Shown here: positions 37,744 through 46,935 of the stretch, one piece after another
Layout of the letters: each line of letters opens with the position of its first letter
Numbering within the stretch: the first letter of the stretch is position 1
Made by a program: the position numbers and the translations under genes
NCBI RefSeq assembly: GCF_007997225.1
Contig: NZ_VORM01000003.1
Span: 248,001-312,000, forward strand
DNA length: 64,000 bases
Direction: 5' to 3'
DNA from: Subsaximicrobium wynnwilliamsii
GTDB lineage: Bacteria; Bacteroidota; Bacteroidia; Flavobacteriales; Flavobacteriaceae
Notes under the pieces: generated by a model
The model's database searches: none
What the model was told of the DNA's origin: nothing
What the model saw: the letters and a program-made list of their open reading frames with translations, nothing else

Positions 37744-39255
37744 TTAATCGAACAACAAATTGTTTTCAATGTGCATATTCTTTAAAAATCCTTCCGAAGC
37801 TTTAATCAAATTGTGTAGAATTTGATCCTCGCTCACAAATTTGACTTCAGTTCTATAGGTCTTTAAAAAGGATTCTATAAATGGAGAAGATTGAACGGGT
37901 TTTCTAAAAAACAAGGCTTGTGAGGCATTGAGTAATTCAATTCCCAAAATACGGTTGACGTTCACTATAAGTTGATGTGCCTGAGTAGCAGCATTTGCCC
38001 CCATGCTCACATGGTCCTCCTGCCCATTGCTGGAAACAATACTGTCTATACTAGCAGGAGTAGCCAGTTGTTTGTTGGCGCTCACAATGCTTGCGGCAGT
38101 ATACTGCGGAATCATAAACCCAGAATTTAAGCCGGGATTATCCACCAAGAACATGGGCAGACCGCGAAGGCCTGAAACCAGCTGGTAGGTTCGGCGCTCG
38201 GAGATATTTCCCAATTCTGCCATGGCAATTTTGAGATAGTCCAATGCCAAAGCCAAGGGTTGACCGTGAAAGTTTCCGCCGGAAATAATTTCATCATCAG
38301 CAACAAAAATATTTGGGTTATCGGTTACTGAATTGATTTCAGTAATAAACACCTTCTTTACATAATCTAAGGTATCCTTTGTAGCGCCATGCACCTGTGG
38401 CATGCATCGAAAGGAATAAGGGTCTTGAACGTGCTGCTTTTTTTGTGAGATCAGTTCACTGCCATCTAAAAATTCCCTAATGCGCTCTGCCGTCTTTAAT
38501 TGCCCCTTATGAGGCCTTACCAAATGTATCAAGGCCTTGAATGGCTCAATCCTACCATCAAAGGCCTCTAGAGACATACTACCAATCAAATCTGCCATGT
38601 ATGACAACTTATAAGATGCGATGAGCAGGTGCACCCCATAGGCACTCATAAACTGGGTACCATTCAAAAGTGCCAAACCTTCTTTAGACTTTAATTCTAT
38701 TGGAGACCAACTGAAGTGCGCTAAAGCTACGCTAGCATCAGTAACTTTCTGCTTAAAATATACCTCGCCTTTGCCCAAGAGCGGAAGCGCCAAATGTGCC
38801 AATGGTGCCAAATCACCTGAAGCTCCTAAAGAACCTTGGGTATAAATTACAGGTAAAACATCGTTATTATAAAAATCGATAAGTCGCTGCACGGTTTGAA
38901 GCTGCACACCACTATGGCCATAACTCAAGGATTGTATTTTGAGAAAAAGCATGAGCTTCACGATCGGCTCTGGCACTTTGTCCCCAATACCACAGGCATG
39001 TGACATGACGAGGTTCTCCTGAAGCTGCACCAACTTGTCCTTAGATATCTTTACATTATATAAGGAACCGAAGCCTGTGTTGATTCCGTATATTGCAGAT
39101 TCCTCTTTCGCTACCTTATCATCCAAATAATTTCGGCAATTGAGAATTTTTTCTTCCGAAGCTTTGGAAAGCGAAATTTTTTTATCAAATAGTATGAGGT
39201 CTCTTATGGTCTCTATGTCTAAGGTTTCAGTGGATATGTAATGTGTTTCTTTCAT
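37744..39255 (-). CDS. hutH: Histidine ammonia-lyase
   Basis: A 503-residue cytosolic enzyme that deaminates L-histidine to urocanate, the first step of histidine degradation. The MIO prosthetic group forms from Ala145-Ser146-Gly147 in GSLGASGDLAPL. Other family blocks are present: YGINTGFG near residue 56 and GNFHGQPLA. Length matches HutH. No hutU, hutI or hutG lies beside it, so the rest of the pathway is elsewhere. Related aromatic ammonia-lyases or aminomutases share the fold, so substrate choice rests on overall similarity. It diverges from the TlpA-like gene. Confidence 0.9.
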   Translation of the reverse strand: MKETHYISTETLDIETIRDLILFDKKISLSKASEEKILNCRNYLDDKVAKEESAIYGINTGFGSLYNVKISKDKLVQLQENLVMSHACGIGDKVPEPIVKLMLFLKIQSLSYGHSGVQLQTVQRLIDFYNNDVLPVIYTQGSLGASGDLAPLAHLALPLLGKGEVYFKQKVTDASVALAHFSWSPIELKSKEGLALLNGTQFMSAYGVHLLIASYKLSYMADLIGSMSLEAFDGRIEPFKALIHLVRPHKGQLKTAERIREFLDGSELISQKKQHVQDPYSFRCMPQVHGATKDTLDYVKKVFITEINSVTDNPNIFVADDEIISGGNFHGQPLALALDYLKIAMAELGNISERRTYQLVSGLRGLPMFLVDNPGLNSGFMIPQYTAASIVSANKQLATPASIDSIVSSNGQEDHVSMGANAATQAHQLIVNVNRILGIELLNASQALFFRKPVQSSPFIESFLKTYRTEVKFVSEDQILHNLIKASEGFLKNMHIENNLLFD

Positions 39256-39350
39256 AACTTATAATTTCAGCTCAAAATTGAACAATCCATATAGAGTAAG
39301 CAAAAAATGTTAATAATTAATAAAATGTCTGCTAAAATTCTATAATCCAT

Positions 39351-39358
39351 TACATTTG
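39351..39358 (+). promoter_or_regulatory. −7 box (TACATTTG) for the TlpA-like gene
   Basis: An exact TAnnTTTG match, ending 20 nt before the ATG at 39379. This gives a very short leader. Confidence 0.55.
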
Positions 39359-39378
39359 GGGAACTAAATTTTTTAAAA

Positions 39379-40758
39379 ATGAAAAAATTATTATTAGCGC
39401 TATGCGCCTTATCCATTGTGGCATGCCAGAAAGACACCAAAGTTGACTACGCACTGTTGACAGGATCAATCAAAAACACAAAGGCACAAAAAGCCAGTTT
39501 GAATGCAGGTGACTATAATGCAGAGATTAAGCTCGCTGCCGATGGCACATTTGCAGATACATTGAGAATCCCAGAAAGTGGATTCTACACATTGACAATT
39601 GGAAGAGAATTCACACCCATGTATTTGAGTAAAGGGGATAGTGTGAATGTAGTGATTGATGCCACTAAATTTGATGAATCCATAACCTACACCGGCAACG
39701 GCGCCAATGAAAATAACTACTTGGCAAAAAAATCGTTGAACGACCAAAGTGTAATGGAAAATTCTGTAGAGTTCTACTCATTAGAGGAAGAGGGATTTAA
39801 AAATAAGTTGGCTGAAATGAAAAAAGGACATGAAGCAACACTACAGGGCTTAAAAGATGTGGATACCGATTTTTTAGAGACTGAGAAACAGAATTTAGTT
39901 TATGACCAATATGCCTTACTGCAATCTTACAAGCAAAGCCACGCTTATTATACCAAAAAACAAAGATTTGAGGTTTCTGATGAGTTCTTTCCTGAAGCAT
40001 TGAAAAACATGAGCTATAATGACCCAAAGGCTTATAGAAATTCAAAAAGCTACCAACAAATGGCGTTTAAAGCGACTATGGACAACATGTTCGAAACTAT
40101 TGGCAATGACATTGCATCGGTAAGCGCTGAAGATCTCAAAGTCATTAAAGACATCGAAATACAAGCGTTAAAAAATGATGTCATTAGCTATTTGGGAGGC
40201 TTCCTCATAACCGCAGGAAATGAAAACATGAAAGGGATTTATGAGATGTTTATAGAGAACACTACCGATGAAAAAATCAAAACGAGTTTGACCGAAACTT
40301 TTGATTTAAATAAAATATTGGTCAAAGGCAATCCATCACCACAATTTGTGAATTATGAAAACCACAAAGGTGGCGAGACCTCATTAAGCGATTTAAAAGG
40401 AAAATATGTTTACGTTGATGTTTGGGCGACTTGGTGCGCACCATGCAAACGAGAAATCCCGTTCTTGAAAGAAGTTGAGAAAAAATTCCAAGGCCAAAAT
40501 GTGGAGTTTGTGAGCACGTCCATTGACCAAGCCAAAGACCACGCTGCTTGGAATAAAATGGTAACAGATATGGAATTGGGAGGCATGCAATTATTCGCAG
40601 ATAATAATTGGAACTCAAAATTTATTAAGGATTATGGCATCAAAGGCATCCCTAGGTTTATCTTGATAGATCCACAAGGTAATATCGTTAGTGCAGATGC
40701 TCCAAGACCATCAGACCCTAAACTTACCGAATTATTGGAATCGGAACTGAAAATGTAA
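39379..40758 (+). CDS. TlpA-like thioredoxin-fold lipoprotein with DUF4369 domain
   Basis: A 459-residue lipoprotein with a signal peptide ending at the lipobox Cys16 (SIVACQKD). The N-terminal domain (about residues 25–120) resembles DUF4369. A helical linker leads to a C-terminal TlpA/AhpC-type thioredoxin domain with the redox pair in WATWCAPCKREIPF (about residues 350–356) and a cis-Pro in KGIPRFILID. It probably keeps periplasmic protein thiols reduced or supports cytochrome maturation or resistance to oxidative stress. It stands alone with its own −7 box and a bidirectional terminator. Confidence 0.92.
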   Translation: MKKLLLALCALSIVACQKDTKVDYALLTGSIKNTKAQKASLNAGDYNAEIKLAADGTFADTLRIPESGFYTLTIGREFTPMYLSKGDSVNVVIDATKFDESITYTGNGANENNYLAKKSLNDQSVMENSVEFYSLEEEGFKNKLAEMKKGHEATLQGLKDVDTDFLETEKQNLVYDQYALLQSYKQSHAYYTKKQRFEVSDEFFPEALKNMSYNDPKAYRNSKSYQQMAFKATMDNMFETIGNDIASVSAEDLKVIKDIEIQALKNDVISYLGGFLITAGNENMKGIYEMFIENTTDEKIKTSLTETFDLNKILVKGNPSPQFVNYENHKGGETSLSDLKGKYVYVDVWATWCAPCKREIPFLKEVEKKFQGQNVEFVSTSIDQAKDHAAWNKMVTDMELGGMQLFADNNWNSKFIKDYGIKGIPRFILIDPQGNIVSADAPRPSDPKLTELLESELKM

Positions 40759-40858
40759 GTAATGAATTTTGCTTTTTCTGGAATTTCATAGCTTCGGAAA
40801 AATAAGAAATTTGACACAGCAGCATCGGGTAATATATAAATCGAAGATGCTTTAAGCC

Positions 40859-40889
40859 TAAAATGCCACTCAAAACGGAGTGGCATTTT
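40859..40889. terminator. Bidirectional terminator
   Basis: AAATGCCACTC and GAGTGGCATTT form an 11-bp stem with an AAAACG loop, with T-rich flanks in both directions. It separates the convergent TlpA-like and nnrD genes. Confidence 0.85.
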
Positions 40890-40901
40890 TAATTTAGGAT
40901 C

Positions 40902-42473
40902 TTAGCGTTTTTGTTTAGGGCTTTCTTCTTGAGCGTGTTCTGCTTCCGTTTGTTGCGGTTCTGGTTGTTGGAAGAGATCGATATAGGCTTTACCTAAGCT
41001 CTCAATAATATGCGATGCAATCATACTTTGATACCCTAAATTCTCAATGGCAATATCTGCCGATTTTCCGTGGAGATAAATCCCGAATATCGCTGCTTTC
41101 AAAGGTTCGTAACCTTGAGAGATCAAACCGGTTATAACGCCTGTGAGCACATCGCCTGTTCCTGCCGTCGCCATGCCAGGGTTGCCCGTTGTGTTGACAA
41201 AATATTTATCCTTATAAACCGTGATGCTGTTAGCGCCCTTGACAACCACAATACAATCATATTTCTCAGAGAAGGCCTTGACCTTCTTAAGCTTATCGAA
41301 ATCGCCTTTCCATTTGCCTATCAAGCGTTCCAGTTCCTTGGGATGTGGTGTCAACACGGTTTTTGCAGGTAATGCCTCCAGCAACTCCTTATGCTTTGAA
41401 AGGATATTCAAAGCATCGGCATCAATGACCAAGGCAATTGTATTGTGCTTCAAAAACTGTTTTAGAGCATTGGTGGTTTCAGCATCAGTACCCATGCCCA
41501 TACCAATCCCAATGACGCTGGGTTCAATGTCAAAAGTGATGTTGGTGATTTTAGTTTCGGTGGCATCGGTAAGCACCATGGCCTCTGGAAATGCCGTCTG
41601 TACAATTTGATAACCACATTCTGGAACAAAAGCCGTGACCATTCCTGCCCCTATAGACAGTGCGGCACGACTGGATAAGACCACAGCACCAATTTTGCCG
41701 TGGCTACCTCCTATAATCAAGCTATGGCCATAAGTGCCTTTATGTGAGTATTTTTCACGAGGTTTATAAATGCTAAGTACCTCGTTTTTGCCAATTAGTT
41801 CTGCTGCGGTTTCTGTATTGGAAAGGTATTCGATGTCGATCCCAATATCGAGCACTTCCCACTGCCCAATGTATTTTGCAGTTTCGGGCAAAAAAAACAC
41901 CAATTTAGGCGCCTGGAAACTCAAAGTGTAATTAGCCCAAACCAGGTCATTTTCATCTTTGGGCACTTTATCGACATTCAAACCTGAGGGGATATCTATG
42001 GCCAAGGTAAAGGCCTCACTTTTTCTAAAGTGCTGGAATAATTGTTTTACCCAAGCATCTACCGATCGGTTGAGACCAATCCCAAAGATGGCATCTATGA
42101 TGATATCATCTTTATGGATTTCAGGATGGTCAGAATCCTTGTCTAGCATATGCGGCCATTTTTTTGTAGACTCCTTTATGCGATCGTAATTATTCAAAAA
42201 GTCCTTGCTGCGCGTGCTGCTATAATTTACAACATAAGTATTGACGTTATATCCATGAGCAATTAAATGTCTCGCCACTACCAACCCATCACCTCCATTG
42301 TTACCAATGCCACAAAAAACATGAACAGGCACTTGGGCGCCCTGCATTCTCACATTCAGCCAATTGAAAATCTGAATCCCCGCACGCTCCATCAATTCTG
42401 TGGAAGTGATATTTTGTTTTTTCGCGGTAAGTTTATCGCCCTCGTAAATTTGTTGCTTTGAAAAGATTTTCAT
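40902..42473 (-). CDS. nnrD: Bifunctional NAD(P)H-hydrate epimerase/dehydratase
   Basis: A 523-residue metabolite-repair enzyme for hydrated NADH and NADPH. The N-terminal YjeF_N epimerase (NnrE-like, about residues 1–215) has CGIGNNGGDGLVVARHL. The C-terminal ribokinase-like dehydratase (NnrD-like, about 230–500) has GGSHGKIGA, DADALNIL, LTPHPKELERL and GTGDVLTGVITGL with the catalytic Asp. The fused order matches E. coli YjeF. The tail is Gln/Glu-rich and probably disordered. It diverges from thrA and is monocistronic. Confidence 0.95.
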   Translation of the reverse strand: MKIFSKQQIYEGDKLTAKKQNITSTELMERAGIQIFNWLNVRMQGAQVPVHVFCGIGNNGGDGLVVARHLIAHGYNVNTYVVNYSSTRSKDFLNNYDRIKESTKKWPHMLDKDSDHPEIHKDDIIIDAIFGIGLNRSVDAWVKQLFQHFRKSEAFTLAIDIPSGLNVDKVPKDENDLVWANYTLSFQAPKLVFFLPETAKYIGQWEVLDIGIDIEYLSNTETAAELIGKNEVLSIYKPREKYSHKGTYGHSLIIGGSHGKIGAVVLSSRAALSIGAGMVTAFVPECGYQIVQTAFPEAMVLTDATETKITNITFDIEPSVIGIGMGMGTDAETTNALKQFLKHNTIALVIDADALNILSKHKELLEALPAKTVLTPHPKELERLIGKWKGDFDKLKKVKAFSEKYDCIVVVKGANSITVYKDKYFVNTTGNPGMATAGTGDVLTGVITGLISQGYEPLKAAIFGIYLHGKSADIAIENLGYQSMIASHIIESLGKAYIDLFQQPEPQQTEAEHAQEESPKQKR

Positions 42474-42605
42474 TTCTACTATTTAAATTGGTTATGAAAT
42501 CATCAATATTGTACGTTCAAGAAGTTGTAATAAAAACTAAATCAGCTTTAAACTGAAAATAACGCAAAATAGCTCGCTTAAGTTTTTTTATAATAGTAAA
42601 AATAA

Positions 42606-42613
42606 TACATTTG
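42606..42613 (+). promoter_or_regulatory. −7 box (TACATTTG) for the thr operon
   Basis: An exact TAnnTTTG match, about 165 nt upstream of the likely thrA start. This is much farther than for other genes here and implies a long 5' leader. Confidence 0.6.
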
Positions 42614-42778
42614 GGAGGTTTGTCATGACAAATAGAACTAACAATTCCGAAGAAATTTCAAAAAATGGTCTCCAAAATCGGCGGCTTTTTTTATGGGATT
42701 GCCAATTGTGGTTTACAGGCGCAATTTCCAAATCAAATCGGAAAACTCGTATTATTCAACCGTAAAATCAATCAATAC
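42614..42778 (+). promoter_or_regulatory. Long 5' leader of the thr operon with a 46-codon open frame
   Basis: The leader contains ATG at 42625, opening a 46-codon frame that stops at 42765, 13 nt before the thrA start. The peptide begins MTNRTNNSEE and is not strongly Thr/Ile-rich. A CGGCGG followed by seven T at about 42676–42690 could mark a weak attenuator, but a strong stem was not found. Attenuation is possible, not shown. Confidence 0.3.
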
Positions 42779-45223
42779 ATGAACGTTTTAAAATTTGGAG
42801 GAACATCGGTAGGGTCTGCAGAGAACATCAACAAAGTCATTTCGGTTTTAGATAAATATGCCAAAGAAGATCGCTTGATCTGTGTGGTTTCAGCAGTTGG
42901 TGGCATTACCGATCGCTTGCTAAAAGCTGGAAACTTTGCCCAAGCAAAAAACGAAAACTACATTTCAGAGTTTGATGCCATAAAGCAAATCCACAGCTCT
43001 ATTTTATTGGAATTGATTCCCTCTAAAAACGAGGTCATTCTAAAACAATTGGAGGCCAAACTACAACTGCTAAGAAGCTTGTTGGATGGTATCTTCCTCA
43101 TTAATGAGTTATCGCCAAAAACCTCTGATAAATTAGTGAGTTTTGGAGAACTCCTCTCCTCCTACATCATTACCGAAACCATGAAAAGCCGGGGTATGGA
43201 AGCACTTCGCAAAAACAGTCAGGAGTTGATTGTTACCAATTCCAACTTTACCAAGGCCGACGTGGTTTATGAACAAACCAATACCAACATAAAAACGTAT
43301 TTTGAACAAGCTACACAACGCATTACCATCATGCCCGGTTTTATTTCAAAATCGCTCACTGGAGAAATTACAACTTTAGGCAGAGGTGGCTCAGATTTTA
43401 CTGCAGCCATCGCTGCTGCGGCACTCAAGGTTAACCGATTGGAAATTTGGACCGATGTAAGTGGCATGTTCACCGCCAATCCTAAATTGGTCAAACAAGC
43501 CTATCCCATTGAAAGCCTGTCTTACCAAGAAGCGATGGAATTATCCCATTTTGGTGCTAAAGTACTGTATCCGCCAACCGTGCAACCGGTTTTGAAACTC
43601 AACATTCCCATTCATATTAAAAACACACAGCATCCTGAAGCTGCCGGCACCACCATTTCCAATGATGCCGGCAAGTCCACAAGTCCGGTTAAAGGGATTT
43701 CCAACATCAATAATGTGGCCTTACTTACCCTGCAAGGAAATGGGATGGTTGGCATTCCCGGATTTTCAAAACGCTTGTTTGAAACCTTGGCGCAAGAAAG
43801 AATCAATGTGATTTTTATAACCCAAGCCTCTTCAGAACACTCCATTTGCTTCGGAATCGATGATAAGGATGGCGTTTTGGCTAAAGCGGCGATCGATTTT
43901 ACCTTTGAGAATGAAATCTCCCTGAATAAAATTGATCCAATAATTATGGAATCACAGCTTTCCATCATAGCTTTGGTGGGCGACCGCATGAAGAGCCATC
44001 AAGGGATAAGCGGAAAAATGTTCAGTACCCTCGGAAAAAATAATATTAACATTAGAGCGATTGCGCAAGGTGCTTCTGAAAGGAACATCTCTGCGGTCAT
44101 TGCCGAAAAAGACGTCAAAAAAGCTTTGAACACACTACACGAACGATTTTTTGAAACCGAAACCAAACAGCTCAACGTCTTTATCACTGGCGTTGGGAAT
44201 GTAGGTCAAAAATTGGTGGCACAAATTGCACAGCAAAAATCTTATTTAAAGGAACATTTAAAAACCAGAATGAAGGTGGTTGGCCTCTCCAATTCCAGAA
44301 CCATGGTTTTTGATGAAACTGGCCTCGATCTTAAAAATTGGAAAGACCAATTGGCCAATGGTGAGACAGCCTCATTGGAAGGCTTTCTGGACCGTGCCAA
44401 AGACTTTAACCTTCGCAACAGTATTTTTGTGGATGTGACTGCCAATGATGCCATTCCTAAACTGTACCCAGCCTACCTAAAGCAAAACATTGCAGTGGTG
44501 GCCTGTAATAAAATCGCCTGTTCCAGTGATTTTGAAAATTACAGGGAGCTCAAGGATTTATCGCGCAAATACAACGCCCCTTACTTATTTGAAACCAATG
44601 TTGGTGCCGGTTTACCGGTAATTGACACCTTAAATAATCTCATTGCTTCGGGTGATAGGATCACTTCCATCCAAGCGGTTTTATCGGGAAGTCTCAATTT
44701 TGTGTTCAACCATTTTGACGATAGCACCAAATTTCATGATGTTGTGAAACAAGCGCAAAAGGAAGGCTATACAGAACCAGATCCAAGAATCGATTTGAGC
44801 GGTGTGGATGTAGCGCGTAAAATTCTCATTTTAGCTAGGGAAAGCGGTACAAAAATGAATCTTGAGGATATTGAAAACGATGCTTTTTTGACGAAGAACA
44901 ACTTGGAAAGTGACTCGGTAGACGCATTTTATGAGACCCTGATCGAAGACGAAGCGCATTTTCAAAAGCTCTATGCTTCTGCGAAGGCGAATGACTCGCA
45001 ACTCAAATACGTGGCAGAGTTCAATGAAGGCAAGGCCAAAGTGGGTTTGAAGGAAATTCCGCGAGGCCATCCCTTTTACAATTTGGAAGGCAAAGACAAT
45101 ATTGTCATGTTTTACAGCTTGCGCTACCCTGAACAACCCATGATTATCAAAGGTGCAGGCGCTGGGGCCGACGTGACGGCTTCCGGACTCTTTGCCGATA
45201 TTATTAGGGCTGGGAATAGGTGA
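42779..45223 (+). CDS. thrA: Bifunctional aspartokinase / homoserine dehydrogenase
   Basis: Catalyses the first and third steps of the aspartate pathway towards threonine and methionine. From the ATG at 42779 it has 814 residues, close to E. coli ThrA (820). MNVLKFGGTSVGSAENI is the kinase N terminus. The upstream in-frame ATG at 42665 would add 38 unconserved residues. The kinase domain (about 1–290) is followed by two ACT regulatory domains (about 310–460; LQGNGMVGIPG and LVGDRMKSHQG), which bind feedback effectors. The dehydrogenase begins at FITGVGNVGQKL and carries AVLSGSLNFVFN and the catalytic Lys/Asp region to the C terminus. It is first in thrA–thrB–thrC. Confidence 0.96.
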   Translation: MNVLKFGGTSVGSAENINKVISVLDKYAKEDRLICVVSAVGGITDRLLKAGNFAQAKNENYISEFDAIKQIHSSILLELIPSKNEVILKQLEAKLQLLRSLLDGIFLINELSPKTSDKLVSFGELLSSYIITETMKSRGMEALRKNSQELIVTNSNFTKADVVYEQTNTNIKTYFEQATQRITIMPGFISKSLTGEITTLGRGGSDFTAAIAAAALKVNRLEIWTDVSGMFTANPKLVKQAYPIESLSYQEAMELSHFGAKVLYPPTVQPVLKLNIPIHIKNTQHPEAAGTTISNDAGKSTSPVKGISNINNVALLTLQGNGMVGIPGFSKRLFETLAQERINVIFITQASSEHSICFGIDDKDGVLAKAAIDFTFENEISLNKIDPIIMESQLSIIALVGDRMKSHQGISGKMFSTLGKNNINIRAIAQGASERNISAVIAEKDVKKALNTLHERFFETETKQLNVFITGVGNVGQKLVAQIAQQKSYLKEHLKTRMKVVGLSNSRTMVFDETGLDLKNWKDQLANGETASLEGFLDRAKDFNLRNSIFVDVTANDAIPKLYPAYLKQNIAVVACNKIACSSDFENYRELKDLSRKYNAPYLFETNVGAGLPVIDTLNNLIASGDRITSIQAVLSGSLNFVFNHFDDSTKFHDVVKQAQKEGYTEPDPRIDLSGVDVARKILILARESGTKMNLEDIENDAFLTKNNLESDSVDAFYETLIEDEAHFQKLYASAKANDSQLKYVAEFNEGKAKVGLKEIPRGHPFYNLEGKDNIVMFYSLRYPEQPMIIKGAGAGADVTASGLFADIIRAGNR

Positions 45224-45378
45224 TTTTCAGTGTTCAGTCGCGGTTTTCTGTCGCAGTTCTTAAAATAATCGCAGTCGGTGTTTTCAGCTTAGCTCAGATA
45301 AAAAAACCAATTGTAATGGCCCTATTCAAAACTAGCTCTGAAAATCACAGCATTTCAAATTCAAATTCAACTTAGGCC
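45224..45378 (+). repeat. Degenerate CAGTCGCGG-type repeats between thrA and thrB
   Basis: A 155-bp spacer with several imperfect copies of a CAGTCGCAGTTTTC-like motif. It is unusually long for a junction in an amino-acid operon. No gene or clear terminator is present, so read-through is expected. Confidence 0.45.
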
Positions 45379-46308
45379 GTGCAACACAACAATATAAAAA
45401 TTTTCTCCCCAGCAACGGTCGCCAATGTGTCCTGCGGATTTGATGTGCTCGGATTCTGTTTGGAATCGATTGGTGATGAGATGGTCATTAGAAAAACGGA
45501 TGAAAAAGGCATTCGCATCACAAAAATCGAAGGTTTTGATTTGCCATTTGAAGCCGAAAAAAATGTCGCTGGCGTTTCTGCTTTGGCTTTGATGGAAGCT
45601 GCAAAACCCAATTGCGGCTTCGAAATCGAGATCTACAAAAACATAAAACCAGGAAGTGGCGTTGGCAGTAGCTCGGCAAGTGCCGTAGGCAGTGTTTTTG
45701 GTATCAACGAACTCTTGGGAAGACCTTTTGACAAAACACAACTAACCAATTTCGCGATGAAAGGCGAGGCTTTGGCCAGCCAATGTGAACATGCCGATAA
45801 TATCGCACCTGCCATTTTTGGTGGCTTTACCCTGGTCAAATCTGTGACACCCTTAGAGGTTTTGCAATTGCCAACACCTGCCAATTTGTTTGCGGTCATC
45901 ATCCACCCACAAATTGAAATCAAGACCTCAGAGGCCCGTTCTATTTTACCCAAACAAATTGATTTGCAAAAAGCAATTACCCAATGGTCCAACGTGGGGA
46001 GTTTGGTGCACGCCTTACACACCAGTGACTATGGCCTGTTGAGCCGCTCACTTAGCGATGTGGTGGTAGAACCTTATAGAAAACAACTCATCCCACACTT
46101 CGATGACCTACGAGAATCTGCGCTCAAAAATGGCGCTTTAGGCTGTGGCATTTCTGGTTCTGGCCCTTCAGTTTTCAGTTTATGCCACGGAAGGGAGACT
46201 GCTAAAAACGTAGCCAGAGCAATCAAGACGCTGTTTTCTAAAACCGATATTCCTTTTGAGATGTACTTGTCACGAATCAATACGGAAGGGATTAAAGTGA
46301 TTGGGTAG
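45379..46308 (+). CDS. thrB: Homoserine kinase
   Basis: A 309-residue GHMP-family kinase that makes O-phosphohomoserine. The ATP loop is PGSGVGSSSASAVG (about residues 92–105). FSPATVANVSCGFDVLG marks the N terminus and GCGISGSGPSVFSL the third GHMP motif. Translation appears to start at GTG (45379), because no in-frame ATG precedes the conserved start. It is the second gene of the thr operon. A minisatellite follows immediately. Confidence 0.95.
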   Translation: MQHNNIKIFSPATVANVSCGFDVLGFCLESIGDEMVIRKTDEKGIRITKIEGFDLPFEAEKNVAGVSALALMEAAKPNCGFEIEIYKNIKPGSGVGSSSASAVGSVFGINELLGRPFDKTQLTNFAMKGEALASQCEHADNIAPAIFGGFTLVKSVTPLEVLQLPTPANLFAVIIHPQIEIKTSEARSILPKQIDLQKAITQWSNVGSLVHALHTSDYGLLSRSLSDVVVEPYRKQLIPHFDDLRESALKNGALGCGISGSGPSVFSLCHGRETAKNVARAIKTLFSKTDIPFEMYLSRINTEGIKVIG

Positions 46309-46500
46309 AGGGAGAAGGACGGAAGACGGAAGACGGGAGACGATTGAAGGGAGACGGGAGACAGGAGACGGGAGACGGGAGACGATTGAAGGGAGACGGG
46401 AGACAGGAGACGGGAGACGGGAGACGGAAGACGGAAGACAGGAGACGAAAGACGGGAGACTGGAAACTGGAGACTGGAGACTGGAGACTGGAGACTGGAA
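46309..46500 (+). repeat. Purine-rich GGGAGAC/GGAAGAC minisatellite
   Basis: About 190 bp of 7-bp units (GGGAGAC, GGAAGAC, GGAGACT variants) starting right after the thrB stop. A 42-bp higher-order unit beginning GATTGAAGGGAGAC occurs twice in tandem. Strong strand asymmetry (purines on the plus strand) keeps several frames open, which extends spurious ORFs on both strands. Confidence 0.9.
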
Positions 46501-46522
46501 ATTAATGACAAAAACACAAACC

Positions 46523-46879
46523 ATGGAACAGTTTAAATTTGAAAAACTAATTATTTGGCAAAAAGCAATGGATCTGGGAGAAGACATTGATAAAATGGCC
46601 GATGCCTTTCCATTAAAAGAAAAATTCAATTTGACTTCTCAAATTAGACGGGCTTCAGATTCCATCGCCCTTAACATTTCAGAAGGCTCCATAGGTCAGT
46701 CCAACCCAGAGCAATTTAAATTTATGGGCTATTCCATTAGAAGTTTGGCTGAGGTTGTCACTTGTCTTTTCAAAGCTAAACGCAGACTTTATATAACCGA
46801 TGAACAATTTCAACCCTATTATTTGCAAGCGCATACACTAATGAATATGATGATTGCCTTCAGAAATAACCTTAAATAA
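46523..46879 (+). CDS. Four-helix-bundle protein (23S rRNA IVS/S23 family)
   Basis: A 118-residue helical protein. FKFEKLIIWQKAMDLG, SQIRRASDSIALNISEG and SIRSLAEVVTCL are hallmark blocks of the four-helix-bundle family first found in intervening sequences of 23S rRNA genes. The ATG at 46523 gives the usual family start; an ATG at 46505 would add six residues. The open frame upstream is translated minisatellite and not part of the gene. It interrupts the thrB–thrC junction and is flanked by purine-rich repeats on one side and their reverse complement on the other. The function is unknown. Confidence 0.85.
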   Translation: MEQFKFEKLIIWQKAMDLGEDIDKMADAFPLKEKFNLTSQIRRASDSIALNISEGSIGQSNPEQFKFMGYSIRSLAEVVTCLFKAKRRLYITDEQFQPYYLQAHTLMNMMIAFRNNLK

Positions 46880-46904
46880 ATTCCGACTATGAATACCGCC
46901 AGTA

Positions 46905-46925
46905 CTTCGGTCTTCTGTCTTCGGT
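46905..46925 (-). repeat. Inverted remnant of the minisatellite
   Basis: Pyrimidine-rich copies of TCTTC and CTTCGG here are the reverse complement of the GGAAGAC-type units at 46309–46500. They place the four-helix-bundle gene between inverted repeats, just before the thrC ATG. Confidence 0.55.
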
Positions 46926-46935
46926 ATCTTTTACC

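Noticed and set aside
42665-42778. 38-residue N-terminal extension of ThrA
   Set aside because: ThrA family begins at MNVLKFGGTSVG; the extension is unconserved leader.
46301-46522. N-terminal extension of the four-helix-bundle protein
   Set aside because: Translated GGGAGAC minisatellite; family members start at the FKFEKL block.
46074-46629. Two long minus-strand frames through the minisatellite
   Set aside because: Kept open by Ser/Pro-coding purine-pyrimidine repeats; they overlap thrB and the four-helix-bundle gene, which have clear family support.
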